A DNA stretch of 64,000 bases from an uncultured Eubacteriales bacterium (GTDB lineage: Bacteria; Bacillota; Clostridia; Christensenellales; Aristaeellaceae): NCBI GenBank assembly GCA_900542445.1, contig UQNN01000002.1:62001-126000 (forward strand), in the 5' to 3' direction. The position numbers and the translations under genes were made by a program. The notes beneath the pieces are model-generated. The model saw nothing but the letters and a program-made list of their open reading frames with translations. It searched no databases and was not told the DNA's origin. This document shows positions 51,284 through 60,030 of the stretch, piece by piece (positions within the stretch are counted from its first letter, which is position 1; each line of letters opens with the position of its first letter).

Positions 51284-52311
51284 GAAAAATGCTGAATACG
51301 CTTTTTATCACATCAGAGGACGCTTATTTAGCGCTTGAAAATGAAAACGTCGTCGTTTTTCGCGGCGAAGAAAAGATGGGCCAGTATCCGCTTCAGATTT
51401 TGGAAAATGTTGTGTCATTCTCTTATAAGGGAGCGAGTCCCGCGTTGATGGGCGCATGCGCGCAGCGCAATATTCATTTATGCTTTTTGACGCCGAACGG
51501 ACGTTTCCTCGCGCGGGTTTGCGGCCAATCGCGGGGAAATGTGATCCTTCGCAAAACGCAATACCGCGTTTCGGATGACCCGGCGAAAAGCTGCACGGTT
51601 GCGCGAAACATGATTTTCGGCAAAATCTTTAACTGTCGCTGGGTGCTGGAACGGATGCTTCGAGATCATGCGATGCGAGTAGATGCGCCGAGCCTTTCGA
51701 CAGCTTCGGCACAGCTGCAAGACCAGCTGGAAGGCATTCGGCAGATTGACGATCTGGATGCGCTTCGGGGAATAGAAGGCATGGCGTCGGCGGCCTACTT
51801 CGGCGTGTTTGACCAGCTGATTCTGAATCAAAAAGAGGTCTTTCATTTTGACGGAAGAAACCGCAGACCGCCGCTTGACCGGGTGAATGCCGCGCTTTCC
51901 ATGACGTATACGCTGCTGGCGCATGACTGCGCGTCGGCGCTGGAAAGCGTCGGTTTGGATGCTTACGTCGGGTTTATGCACAGGGATAGACCGGGAAGGA
52001 CGTCCCTGGCTCTTGACCTGATGGAAGAGCTGCGTGCGCCGTTGGCGGATCGCTTCGTACTGACGCTGATCAATACGCGCGTTTTGCAGCAGAAGCATTT
52101 TAAAATGCAGGTCGATGGCGCGGTATGGCTGACGGACGACGGGCGCAAGGCGTTGCTGTCCGCATGGCAAAATCGAAAAAAAGAGGAAATCACGCATCCG
52201 TTTTTGAAAGAAAAGATGGCATGGGGACTGGCGCCGTATGTGCAGGCCCTGCTTCTGGCCCGGTATCTGCGCGGAGATATGGATGAGTATCCTCCGTTTT
52301 TATGGAAATAA
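51280..52311 (+). CDS. cas1: CRISPR integrase Cas1 (type I-C)
   Basis: 343 residues, normal for Cas1c. It begins KMLNTLFITSEDAYLALENE. The N-terminal beta domain ends around SPALMGACAQRNIHLCFL, and the catalytic helical domain includes IEGMASAAYFGVFDQ (metal-binding glutamate of the E-G-x-A pattern), NAALSMTYTLLAHDC and the later HRDRPGRTSLALDLMEELRA with histidine and acidic ligands. It inserts new spacers with Cas2. The true start at 51280 is in an ATGA overlap with cas4; the frame extends upstream inside cas4 without meaning. Confidence 0.94.
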   Translation: MRKMLNTLFITSEDAYLALENENVVVFRGEEKMGQYPLQILENVVSFSYKGASPALMGACAQRNIHLCFLTPNGRFLARVCGQSRGNVILRKTQYRVSDDPAKSCTVARNMIFGKIFNCRWVLERMLRDHAMRVDAPSLSTASAQLQDQLEGIRQIDDLDALRGIEGMASAAYFGVFDQLILNQKEVFHFDGRNRRPPLDRVNAALSMTYTLLAHDCASALESVGLDAYVGFMHRDRPGRTSLALDLMEELRAPLADRFVLTLINTRVLQQKHFKMQVDGAVWLTDDGRKALLSAWQNRKKEEITHPFLKEKMAWGLAPYVQALLLARYLRGDMDEYPPFLWK

Positions 52312-52322
52312 GAGGGAAAACG

Positions 52323-52613
52323 ATGTTAGTGTTGATTACATACGATGTGAACACGACGGATGCGGCGGGGAAGCGCCGCCTTCGGAACGTGGCGAAGCTG
52401 TGCGTTGCGCACGGACAACGGGTGCAGAACTCGGTTTTTGAATGCAGCTTGGATGCAGCGCAGCTTTGCGGACTCAAAGCCGAATTGACAAAGTTGATCG
52501 ACAGCCAGAAAGATAGTCTGCGTTTTTACAATTTGGGAAACACATTTCATTCAAAAGTAGAACATATCGGCGTGCGAAGCGGCTACCAGCCGGACGATGT
52601 GCTGATGCTGTGA
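52323..52613 (+). CDS. cas2: CRISPR-associated Cas2
   Basis: 96 residues of the ferredoxin-like Cas2 fold: MLVLITYDVNTTDAAGKRRL with the conserved aspartate after the first strand, HGQRVQNSVFECSLD, and the C-terminal strand KVEHIGVRSG. It bridges the Cas1 dimers in the adaptation complex. Start at 52323 with AAGAGGG 5 bases upstream; an upstream in-frame ATG is within cas1. 7 bases separate it from cas3. Confidence 0.93.
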   Translation: MLVLITYDVNTTDAAGKRRLRNVAKLCVAHGQRVQNSVFECSLDAAQLCGLKAELTKLIDSQKDSLRFYNLGNTFHSKVEHIGVRSGYQPDDVLML

Positions 52614-52620
52614 GGAGGAA

Positions 52621-54765
52621 ATGCAGATGGCGTATGTAACGCATTTGAAACCGGATGGAACATATCAGCCGTTGAAGGCGCACGAGGAGAATGTCGCGGC
52701 TTTGGCCGGAAAATTTGCCGAAGCATTCGGCGCGAAGGCGCATGGCGAGCGAACAGGGCTGCTGCACGACATCGGCAAATACAGCGACAACGGGCAGAAA
52801 CGGCAGCGCGATCCGGAACATACGGCCAAGGTGGATCACGCCACGGCGGGAACGCAGCTGGCATGGAAACTGAAAGACTGTGTTGCGGCGTTTGTCGTGG
52901 CGGGCCATCACGGCGGTTTGCCGGATATGGGCAACGGGTCTGATGACGGCGGCGGAACGCTTTGGGCGCGGCTGAACAAGCCCTTGACAGGCGGAAACGA
53001 TCCATCCGCGTGGAAAAATGAAATCGAAATTCCAGAGAAAATATATTATCCGGCCTGGCTTGAAACTGAAAAAGACGCGCGGCGTTTGGCGATGTACACC
53101 CGCATGCTGTTTTCGTGCCTGGTGGATGCGGATTATCTGGATACGGAAACGGCGATTCAGGGCGGACAGCCGCGCGGAAAGGGGGAAACGCTGGAGCGTC
53201 TTTTAGAAAAGCTGAATGCCCATGTCGCGCCGTGGCTTGAAGCGCCTGCCAACGACCTTTGCGCCAAACGAAGCGCGATTTTGGCGCGCTGTCTGCACGG
53301 CGGAGAGGACGAGCGGGGGCTGTACACGCTGACCGTGCCGACAGGCGGCGGCAAGACGATTTCCTCGCTGGCGTTCGCCCTGTCGCATGCGGTGAAACAT
53401 GATTTGCAGCGCGTGATTTATGTGATTCCGTATACGAGCATCATCGAGCAGAACGCCGACGTTTTTGCGAAGGTGCTGGGCGAAGAAAACGTGCTGGAAC
53501 ATCACAGTCAGGTGGAATTTGCGGATGACGGTGAGGAAACGCCGGAGGCTTACAAAAAGCGTCTGGCATGCGAAAATTGGGACGCGCCCGTGGTTGTGAC
53601 AACGGCCGTGCAGTTTTTTGAATCGCTGTACGCGGCGAAGACCTCGAAGTGCAGAAAACTGCACAACATTGCAAACAGCGTCGTAATTTTTGATGAGGCG
53701 CAGACGCTTCCACTGCCTTTTTTAATTCCGTGTGTCTCGGCCATCGGAGAGCTGGTGCAGCACTACGGCGTGACCGCGGTGCTTTGCACGGCGACACAGC
53801 CCGCGCTGGGCAGGCTGTTCAAGCAGCTTGCGCCGACGCTCGTTCAGCATGAAATCGCCCCTGATCCGGATGAATTATTCGACTGTTTTCGCCGGGTTTC
53901 GTTCTGTCGGGAAGGCGTTTTTACGCCGGAGAAGCTGGCAGAGCGGTTGACGGAGACGGCGCAGGTACTCTGCATCGTCAACACCAGAAAGCGTGCGCGG
54001 CAGGTGTACGAAAGCCTGCCCGAAGAAGGGCGCTTTCATCTTTCCACGCTGATGATTCCGACGGATCGCGAAAAGACGCTGGACGTCATTCGCGAGCGTC
54101 TGCGAAACGGACAGGTCTGCCGCGTGGTTTCAACCAGTTTGGTGGAAGCGGGCGTGGACGTCGATTTTCCGTCGGTCTGGCGCGAATTGGCGGGTCTGGA
54201 CAGCATTTTGCAGGCCGCGGGGCGCTGCAACCGCGAGGGCAGACGAAGCGCTGCGGAAAGCGTTGTGCATGTTTTTGAGGCGGAAGGCAAATTTCCTGCT
54301 TCCATGACGCAGCAGCGCGAGGCGGCGACGAAAGTTATGGAGGAATTTGAAGAAATCAATACTCGTCCGGCCATTCGGGCATATTTCAAGCGGCTGCTTT
54401 GGGTGAAGGGCGATGAAGCGCTGGATGCAAAGCAGATTCTAAGCAGCGAACGTGCCTGCACATTCCAAAGCACGGCGAAGGTATTTCGGCTAATTGACGC
54501 CGACACGTGCACGGTATATGTGCCGAATGCGGACAACGCAGAGGATATTGCACGGTTGCAGGAAGGGCTGTACAGCAAAGCGCTGATTCGCCGATTGGGC
54601 CGAAGCAGCGTGAACGTGTACCGGCATGAATATGAAAAACTCGTCTCCGCAGCCGTTGTGGAGGATTACGAGCAGGACGGATTCGGCATTCTGATTCAGC
54701 CGGATACGTATGACCCGAAGTGCGGCCTTTCAACGGAAGCTGAGGATGCGTTCCTGATGATATAA
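52621..54765 (+). CDS. cas3: CRISPR nuclease-helicase Cas3 (type I-C)
   Basis: 714 residues. N-terminal HD nuclease: KAHEENVAALAGKFAEAFGA, GLLHDIGKYSDNGQKR near residue 48, VDHATAGTQLA and VAGHHGGLPDMG. SF2 helicase: Walker A TVPTGGGKTISSLAF near residue 240, DEAQ box VIFDEAQTLPLPFL in place of DEAH, motif III LCTATQPALG, and motif VI LQAAGRCNREGR near 535. Recruited by Cascade, it unwinds and degrades target DNA. It belongs to the promoter-proximal cas4-cas1-cas2 transcript, separated from the Cascade genes by 276 bases with a separate promoter. Confidence 0.95.
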   Translation: MQMAYVTHLKPDGTYQPLKAHEENVAALAGKFAEAFGAKAHGERTGLLHDIGKYSDNGQKRQRDPEHTAKVDHATAGTQLAWKLKDCVAAFVVAGHHGGLPDMGNGSDDGGGTLWARLNKPLTGGNDPSAWKNEIEIPEKIYYPAWLETEKDARRLAMYTRMLFSCLVDADYLDTETAIQGGQPRGKGETLERLLEKLNAHVAPWLEAPANDLCAKRSAILARCLHGGEDERGLYTLTVPTGGGKTISSLAFALSHAVKHDLQRVIYVIPYTSIIEQNADVFAKVLGEENVLEHHSQVEFADDGEETPEAYKKRLACENWDAPVVVTTAVQFFESLYAAKTSKCRKLHNIANSVVIFDEAQTLPLPFLIPCVSAIGELVQHYGVTAVLCTATQPALGRLFKQLAPTLVQHEIAPDPDELFDCFRRVSFCREGVFTPEKLAERLTETAQVLCIVNTRKRARQVYESLPEEGRFHLSTLMIPTDREKTLDVIRERLRNGQVCRVVSTSLVEAGVDVDFPSVWRELAGLDSILQAAGRCNREGRRSAAESVVHVFEAEGKFPASMTQQREAATKVMEEFEEINTRPAIRAYFKRLLWVKGDEALDAKQILSSERACTFQSTAKVFRLIDADTCTVYVPNADNAEDIARLQEGLYSKALIRRLGRSSVNVYRHEYEKLVSAAVVEDYEQDGFGILIQPDTYDPKCGLSTEAEDAFLMI

Positions 54766-54821
54766 AATTAGAGGATGCACTCGCATGCACCCTCAACCGG
54801 TTGGCTACTAAACAATTCAAT

Positions 54822-54856
54822 ATTTCAATCCACGTCTCAGCCCGCGTCATAATTCG
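54822..54856 (-). repeat. Degenerate CRISPR repeat in the cas3-cas5c gap
   Basis: ATTTCAATCCAC (54822-54833) is the exact reverse complement of the last 12 bases of the array repeat. The next bases, GTCTCAGCCCGCGT, show only partial similarity to the rest of the repeat. The 3' handle therefore faces cas3 on the minus strand, followed by AT-rich sequence in the position of a spacer. Confidence 0.6.
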
Positions 54857-54972
54857 CAGGTTGCTCCGACCGAAGTATTGTATCATCATTTTATTGCTGG
54901 GTCAAGGAACTTGTTGATTGATGATCTGTAATACACACTGTATTTACTTAACAAATCAATGAAAAAAATATA

Positions 54973-55001
54973 TTGACAAAGAAAAGAAAGCGCGATATCA
55001 T
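54973..55001 (+). promoter_or_regulatory. Promoter of the Cascade operon (cas5c-cas8c-cas7)
   Basis: TTGACA (54973-54978) and TATCAT (54996-55001), 17-base spacing, 41 bases before cas5c. Confidence 0.82.
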
Positions 55002-55041
55002 ACAGTCATACCAAACAACAACTGATATGGAGGTGAGAAAC

Positions 55042-55686
55042 ATGTCCGTTCAAATGGAAGTCTGGGGCGACTACGCATGCTGGTCGCGCCCGGAGCTCAA
55101 AACCGAGCGTTATTCATACGATGTGCCGACGCCAAGCGGTGCGCGCGGGATGCTTGAGAGCGTCTACTGGCACCCCGGCTTACGCTGGCATATTGACAAG
55201 GTTTATGTCATGAACCCGATTCGGTTTACCAATCTGCGGCGCAACGAGGTTAAATCCAAAATACTGGCAAGCGCAATTCTGTCGGAGGCCAACGGCAAGG
55301 CGGCTTCGTATATCGACCGCAACGAGGATATCCAGCAGCGGGCGACGACGATGCTCCGCGATGTGCATTACGTCATCGAGGCGCATTTTGAAATGACCGA
55401 CAAGGCCAGCGCGTCGGATAATCCGGGCAAGTTTCAGGATATCATCAAGCGCAGACTGCGCCGGGGCCAGGCATACGCTCAGCCGTATTTAGGCACGCGC
55501 GAATGCACGGCGCATTTCGGCCTGTGGGAAGGCGGCAAAATTGAAACCATTCCGGAAACGCGGGATTTGGGTCTTATGCTGTATGACATCGATTTTTCAG
55601 ATCCGAACGATATGCAGCCGATGTTTTTCCGCGCCAAACTGGAAAACGGCGTGCTTGACCTGACGAATTGCGAGGTGATCAAATGA
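55042..55686 (+). CDS. cas5: Cascade subunit and crRNA-processing Cas5c
   Basis: 214 residues. It begins MSVQMEVWGDYACWSRPELK, then YDVPTPSGARGMLESVYWHP, the signature N-terminus of the Cas5d/Cas5c family that both caps the crRNA 5' handle and cuts pre-crRNA in type I-C, replacing Cas6. No cas6 gene is present, which agrees. Start at 55042 after TGGAGGTGAG; the frame reaches 54973 upstream but only through the promoter. It overlaps cas8c by 4 bases (ATGA). Confidence 0.94.
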   Translation: MSVQMEVWGDYACWSRPELKTERYSYDVPTPSGARGMLESVYWHPGLRWHIDKVYVMNPIRFTNLRRNEVKSKILASAILSEANGKAASYIDRNEDIQQRATTMLRDVHYVIEAHFEMTDKASASDNPGKFQDIIKRRLRRGQAYAQPYLGTRECTAHFGLWEGGKIETIPETRDLGLMLYDIDFSDPNDMQPMFFRAKLENGVLDLTNCEVIK

Positions 55687-57479
55687 TCCTGCAAGCGTTG
55701 GTTCACTGTTATGAAGCGCTGGCCGAGCGGGGCGAGTTGGAAAAGCCGGGCTGGTCACCGGTGAAGGTCAGCTGGGGCTTGGAACTGGATGCGGACGGGC
55801 AGGTGAAAAGTCTGCTGGCGATGGGTGGTACGGATGCAAAGGGCAAGCAGATTCCGCGGACGATGAAACTGCCCGACCCCGTGAAGCGTTCCAGCGGCGT
55901 GGCGGCGAATTTTCTGTGCGATAATTCCGCCTATGTGCTGGGCGTTGACGCAAAAGGGAAGCCGGAACGAACGCGCGAATGCTTTGCGGCGTGCGCGCGG
56001 AAGCATCAGGCCATCTTGAAGGATGTGCGTCACCCAACGGCTAAGGCGATTTTGAATTTTTTTGAGATTTGGAAGCCCGAAAACGCGGCGCAACACCCGG
56101 CAATTCAGCCCAATTTGGATACGCTGCTCAAGGGTGGTAATATCGTCTTTGTGACGCAGGATGCGGATGGAGAACCTCAGCTTGCGCAGGATGTGCCGGA
56201 AATCCGCCGCGCGTGGGACGAAGCCTACGCCAAGTCGGATGATGCGGTGATGGGGCGCTGTCTGGTCACGGGTGAAGAAGGGCCGATTGCGATTCTGCAT
56301 CCAAGCATCAAAGGCGTGATGGGGGCGCAGTCCTCCGGCGCGTCGCTGGTTTCCTTCAATGCGCCCGCTTTTGAATCCTATGGCAAGGAAAGCGCGCGCG
56401 ACAATCAGGGACAGGGCCGCAATGCGCCGGTCGGTAGATATGCCGCGTTCGCCTATGGCGCGGCGCTGAACTACATGGTTGGACAGGAGAATTTTCACGG
56501 AAGGCTGGGAGACACGACGCTCGTTTACTGGGCGGAAGGCGCCGAACCGGCCTACGGCAACGCGTTCATGGCGATGATGGGTATGGGCGGCGAGGAGAAA
56601 AACGAAATCACGCAGAAGGAACTGAACGGCGTGCTGACCGCGCTCTGTCAGGGACGCACCGTGAATTGGGCCAACGTGCCGCTGAACCCGAAAAACCGAT
56701 TCTATATTCTGGGACTTGCGCCGAATGCGTCCAGATTATCCGTGCGATTTTTCCTGCGGGATTCCTTCGGCGCATTTGTAGAGCATTATCAGAAGCATCA
56801 GGAGCGGCTGAACATCGTCCGTCCCGCGTTTGACGAGCGGGAGACGCTTTCCATGTGGGCGCTGCTGCGGGAGACTGTTAATCCGAATAGTCGAGATAAA
56901 TCGGCACAGCCCCAGCTGGTCGGCGAATTGCTGCGCGCGGTGCTGACGGGTTCGCTCTATCCGTCGGCCATGTTTACGCAGACAGAAATCCGTCTACGCG
57001 CGGAAAAAGACATTACACGCGGAAAAGCCGCGATAATCAAAGCCTTTTTGCTGCACAACGTCGTTGAACAGCAGAAAGAACAGATACATGTTTATAAGGA
57101 GGTTTTGGACGTGGAGCTGAATGAACAATCGACCTATCTGCCCTATCGGCTGGGCAGGCTTTTCGCGGTGCTGGAGGCTGTGCAGCAAAGAGCTAATCCG
57201 AATATCAATACGACCATCAAGGATCGTTATTTCAATTCTGCCTGTGCAACGCCTGCGCTCGTGTTCCCGACGCTGCTGCGTCTGGCACAGAGTCACCTTG
57301 GCAAAATCGGCGGCGGCGCGGAGGTCTATTACGATAAGATGATAACCGAATTGCTCGGCGATGTGACGCAGAGCTATCCGGCGCGTTTAAGCTTGCAGGA
57401 TCAGGGCATTTTCCAGCTGGGCTACTATCATCAGAAACAAAAGCTGTTCACTAAGAAGGAGGAGAAGGACAATGGCTGA
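55683..57479 (+). CDS. cas8c: Cascade large subunit Cas8c (Csd1)
   Basis: 598 residues, typical Csd1. It begins MILQALVHCYEALAERGELE, then KPGWSPVKVSWGLELDADGQ. It contains the usual PDPVKRSSGVAANFLCDNSAY segment, an LVTGEEGPIAILHPSIKGVM region and LVSFNAPAFESYGKE near residue 230. It recognises the PAM (TTC in characterised type I-C systems) and recruits Cas3. The start at 55683 overlaps cas5c, and the end overlaps cas7 by 8 bases. Confidence 0.95.
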   Translation: MILQALVHCYEALAERGELEKPGWSPVKVSWGLELDADGQVKSLLAMGGTDAKGKQIPRTMKLPDPVKRSSGVAANFLCDNSAYVLGVDAKGKPERTRECFAACARKHQAILKDVRHPTAKAILNFFEIWKPENAAQHPAIQPNLDTLLKGGNIVFVTQDADGEPQLAQDVPEIRRAWDEAYAKSDDAVMGRCLVTGEEGPIAILHPSIKGVMGAQSSGASLVSFNAPAFESYGKESARDNQGQGRNAPVGRYAAFAYGAALNYMVGQENFHGRLGDTTLVYWAEGAEPAYGNAFMAMMGMGGEEKNEITQKELNGVLTALCQGRTVNWANVPLNPKNRFYILGLAPNASRLSVRFFLRDSFGAFVEHYQKHQERLNIVRPAFDERETLSMWALLRETVNPNSRDKSAQPQLVGELLRAVLTGSLYPSAMFTQTEIRLRAEKDITRGKAAIIKAFLLHNVVEQQKEQIHVYKEVLDVELNEQSTYLPYRLGRLFAVLEAVQQRANPNINTTIKDRYFNSACATPALVFPTLLRLAQSHLGKIGGGAEVYYDKMITELLGDVTQSYPARLSLQDQGIFQLGYYHQKQKLFTKKEEKDNG

Positions 57480-58362
57480 TGTGATTCGGAATCGATATGA
57501 CTTCGTGATTCTTTTCGATGTGGAGAACGGCAACCCGAACGGCGATCCCGATGCGGGCAACATGCCGCGCGTTGATCCGGAAACGGGCTGCGGACTGGTG
57601 ACGGATGTCTGCCTGAAGCGCAAAATCCGCAATTATGTGGAGACGGTCAAGGAGAATGACCCGCGCTTCGGCATTTACATCAAGGATGGTGTGCCGCTCA
57701 ATGCCAGCGACAAAGCCGCTCTCGAATCGGCGGGACATAAGGAAACGGATTTGAAAGCATTGAAAAAAGCCGATCCGGATATTGACAAGAAGCTGATGCA
57801 GTATATGTGCGGCCATTACTTCGATATTCGCACGTTCGGTGCGGTGATGACGACGTTCGTCAAGGCTTCGCTCAACTGCGGCCAGGTGCGCGGCCCGGTT
57901 CAGCTCGGCTTCGCCAAAAGTGTTGATCCCATCATGCCGCAGGAAGTGACGATCACCCGTGTGGCTATCACCACGGAAGAGGATGCAGCCAAAAAGGGCA
58001 CAGAGATGGGCCGCAAATTCATCGTCCCCTACGGCCTTTACCGCGCGGAGGGCTTCATATCCGCCAATCTGGCACGCAAAACGACCGGATTTGACGAGGA
58101 CGATTTGGCACTCCTTTGGAAAGCAATTTTGAATATGTTTGAAAACGACCGCTCTGCCGCGCGCGGTATGATGGCCGTCCGCAAACTGATTATCTTCAAG
58201 CATGACAGTGAATTGGGCGAAGCCCCCGCGTGGAAGCTGTTCAAACTCGTGGATGTTCAGCGTAAATCTGAGGTTGCCGCTCCTCGTAGTTTTGAGGATT
58301 ATCAGTTTAACGTTGATACGGATCATCTGCCGCAGGGCGTGACCTGTCAAATCATGGAGTGA
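57472..58362 (+). CDS. cas7: Cascade backbone Cas7 (Csd2)
   Basis: 296 residues of the Cas7c/Csd2 family, with IRNRYDFVILFDVENGNPNG, then DPDAGNMPRVDPETGCGLVT near the N-terminus, KRKIRNYVE, and DIRTFGAVM...GPVQLGFAKSVDPI near residues 120-160. Several copies coat the crRNA spacer. Ribosome site AAGGAGGAGAAGGAC. It is the last cas gene; the array leader begins after its stop. Confidence 0.95.
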   Translation: MADVIRNRYDFVILFDVENGNPNGDPDAGNMPRVDPETGCGLVTDVCLKRKIRNYVETVKENDPRFGIYIKDGVPLNASDKAALESAGHKETDLKALKKADPDIDKKLMQYMCGHYFDIRTFGAVMTTFVKASLNCGQVRGPVQLGFAKSVDPIMPQEVTITRVAITTEEDAAKKGTEMGRKFIVPYGLYRAEGFISANLARKTTGFDEDDLALLWKAILNMFENDRSAARGMMAVRKLIIFKHDSELGEAPAWKLFKLVDVQRKSEVAAPRSFEDYQFNVDTDHLPQGVTCQIME

Positions 58363-58545
58363 TGAGATGCATCCTCTGAAAAGCCGTGCGAAGGTGAAGC
58401 TGTCATGACTTTTCGGGAGGCTTCGCACCCAAAACAGCTAGTTTTTAGGCCATAAAAAAGGCTTTAAAGTCTTAGAAAAATGAGCTGTGATGTTTTTGTT
58501 GTATAGACTGCCTTGAATCCAAACGGATTTTTAGAGGTTTATGCT
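58363..58545 (+). promoter_or_regulatory. CRISPR leader
   Basis: 183 bases between cas7 and the first repeat, AT-richer than the genes, with no open frame of note. It ends in TTTTTAGAGGTTTATGCT directly at repeat 1. The undamaged repeats are at this end and the decayed one is at the far end, so this side is the leader. Confidence 0.75.
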
Positions 58546-59383
58546 GTCTCCCCTCGCGTGAGGGGAGTGGATTGAAATATCATGATAAGCCAGAAGGTCA
58601 TAAATAAACAAGTCTCCCCTCGCGTGAGGGGAGTGGATTGAAATACACAAACGCTATGCGCATGTCTTTGCGCGGGCCGTCTCCCCTCGCGTGAGGGGAG
58701 TGGATTGAAATTACCCGTGTTCGCCTGACGAAAACGGGAAGATGGTCTCCCCTCGCGTGAGGGGAGTGGATTGAAATCGATTTGGTCGCGGTACTATTTC
58801 GCCTCGTGGACGTCTCCCCTCGCGTGAGGGGAGTGGATTGAAATGCGGATAATTGGGGTTTAGCTTACATTCACTTTCCGTCTCCCCTCGCGTGAGGGGA
58901 GTGGATTGAAATGTGTAGAACAATGTGCTATCCTTGGGGCGTGGCGTGTCTCCCCTCGCGTGAGGGGAGTGGATTGAAATCTCGGCGCGCGGATGGTGAA
59001 GCTCTGCGATTTGGTCTCCCCTCGCGTGAGGGGAGTGGATTGAAATGACGTCCGCATCCGGCAGGCTTCGCCCGCTCGGCGGTCTCCCCTCGCGTGAGGG
59101 GAGTGGATTGAAATGCTTAGTCCTAAGTAGGAGTTTTCGACCGTGAAAGTCTCCCCTCGCATGAGGGGAGTGGATTGAAATTCACTCATTTTCTTCCTCC
59201 GTTCCGGCAAAGGCGGTCTCCCCTCGCGTGAGGGGAGTGGATTGAAATGAGCTTGTACCACGTGTCGGCCTTGATCTTTTCGCGTCTCCCCTCGCATGAG
59301 GGGAGTGGATTGAAATCTCCTTCGGCGGCCCTGGCAGCGGCATCCAACATGTCTCCCCTCGCACGAGGGGAGCAGACTGAAAT
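58546..59383 (+). CRISPR. Type I-C CRISPR array, 13 repeats and 12 spacers
   Basis: The repeat is 33 bases: GTCTCCCCTCGCGTGAGG at the start and GGGAGTGGATTGAAAT at the end, with a palindromic CTCCCCTCGCGTGAGGGGAG stem and the ATTGAAAT handle. Repeats begin at 58546, 58612, 58679, 58745, 58812, 58880, 58948, 59014, 59082, 59149, 59216, 59284 and 59351. Spacers are 33-35 bases and all differ. Repeats 10 and 12 read GCATGA instead of GCGTGA. Repeat 13 is degenerate (GCACGA, GAGCAGACTGAAAT), marking the old, leader-distal end. Several spacers read open in one frame (for example spacer 11 as EKIKADTWYKL on the minus strand), as expected of phage genes. Confidence 0.97.
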
Positions 59384-59670
59384 CGGTATTGTTATTTTGT
59401 CTATGAGGCGTTCGACGAGCGCGATGTGTTCCTCGTCGGCGAATCGGCGTTCATGACCAGCTTCACTAGCGCGGTCACGGGCGCGGGCCGCAAGCTCAAC
59501 AACTATGACTTTGATCTGCGCGTGAGGGCTTCCCGACGGCCAACGGTCAGGTGGTGCTCATCAACGCGACGAGCATGTCTATCCTGAAGACGGATAAGCG
59601 CATGGAGACGGCCAAGCGTGCGCTGGCGGCGGTCTGCTCGGCGGAAGCCAACGAAGCGGCGGCGAAGTAA
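59384..59670 (+). pseudogene. Truncated, frameshifted gene remnant next to the array
   Basis: Directly after the last repeat a coding-like frame reads YCYFVYEAFDERDVFLVGES, then AFMTSFTSAVTGAGRKLNNY and DFDLRV. After the loss of one base near 59525 it continues in another frame as GFPTANGQVVLINATSMSIL, then KTDKRMETAKRALAAVCSAE, ending in TAA at 59668-59670. No start lies before the array, so the 5' part was lost, perhaps when the CRISPR locus arrived. The family is not recognised. Its GC-rich codon use is that of the backbone. Confidence 0.7.
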
Positions 59671-59753
59671 GCGAAAGAATGCGCGGCGTTCAAAAGGAAT
59701 GGAGCAAATTGTGAGCAATTTGACGAATATGCCGAACGATGCAAAAACAAGAA

Positions 59754-59783
59754 TTGACGAATCCCCCAAAAAGGTGATATAAT
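59754..59783 (+). promoter_or_regulatory. Promoter of the pyr operon
   Basis: TTGACG (59754-59759) and TATAAT (59778-59783) with 18-base spacing, just upstream of the PyrR leader. Confidence 0.8.
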
Positions 59784-59810
59784 CGCAGAGATAAGAAAAT
59801 AAGCCTTTAA

Positions 59811-59909
59811 TTCGATCCCGTGAGGTCGGCAAGGCGGCAAATGTGTGGTAAAGGGGAAAGTCTATCCCTTTGTTTGCCCTGTTCCGAACTCCGGAACGGG
59901 GCATTTTTT
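59811..59909 (+). promoter_or_regulatory. PyrR-binding attenuator of the pyr operon
   Basis: ATCCCGTGAGGT within 59811-59833, followed by CGGCAAGG, matches the PyrR binding loop (TCCxGxGAGG). A terminator follows: TGCCCTGTTCCG (59875-59886) pairs with CGGAACGGGGCA (59892-59903) with one G-T pair, then TTTTTT (59904-59909). GGCAAA at 59836-59841 could pair with TTTGCC at 59873-59878 as antiterminator. High UMP would let PyrR hold the loop and favour termination. Confidence 0.85.
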
Positions 59910-59921
59910 ATGTCACTCCTT

Positions 59922-60030
59922 TAGCGTGCCAGCTCCCTCTGGGAGGGAGCCTTGAGGCGTAAGAAACCTGTTCAGCAGAAACATTTTTTAAAATGTGTTG
60001 AATCTGAAAGAAAAACGCCGAAGGGTGGCA
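59922..60030. repeat. Nested palindromic element before pyrR
   Basis: Outer arms GTGCCA (near 59925) and TGGCAC (near 60026). Inside are a perfect hairpin GCTCCCTC-TGG-GAGGGAGC, then GGCGT/ACGCC arms enclosing ACATTTTTTAAAATGT. It differs from the nine mosaic elements but uses the same principle of chained palindromes. It lies between the attenuator and pyrR, so it would be transcribed in the leader. Confidence 0.6.

Noticed and set aside
54780..54821. Spacer-like sequence of the solitary repeat targeting the cas5c promoter
   Set aside because: The best match is a short TTGTTT-GTA stretch away from the seed, which could be chance in AT-rich DNA; no PAM-adjacent seed match was found.
58860..59297. 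Minus-strand frame with repeated FNPLPSREG peptides
   Set aside because: It is the translation of CRISPR repeats and spacers, not a gene.
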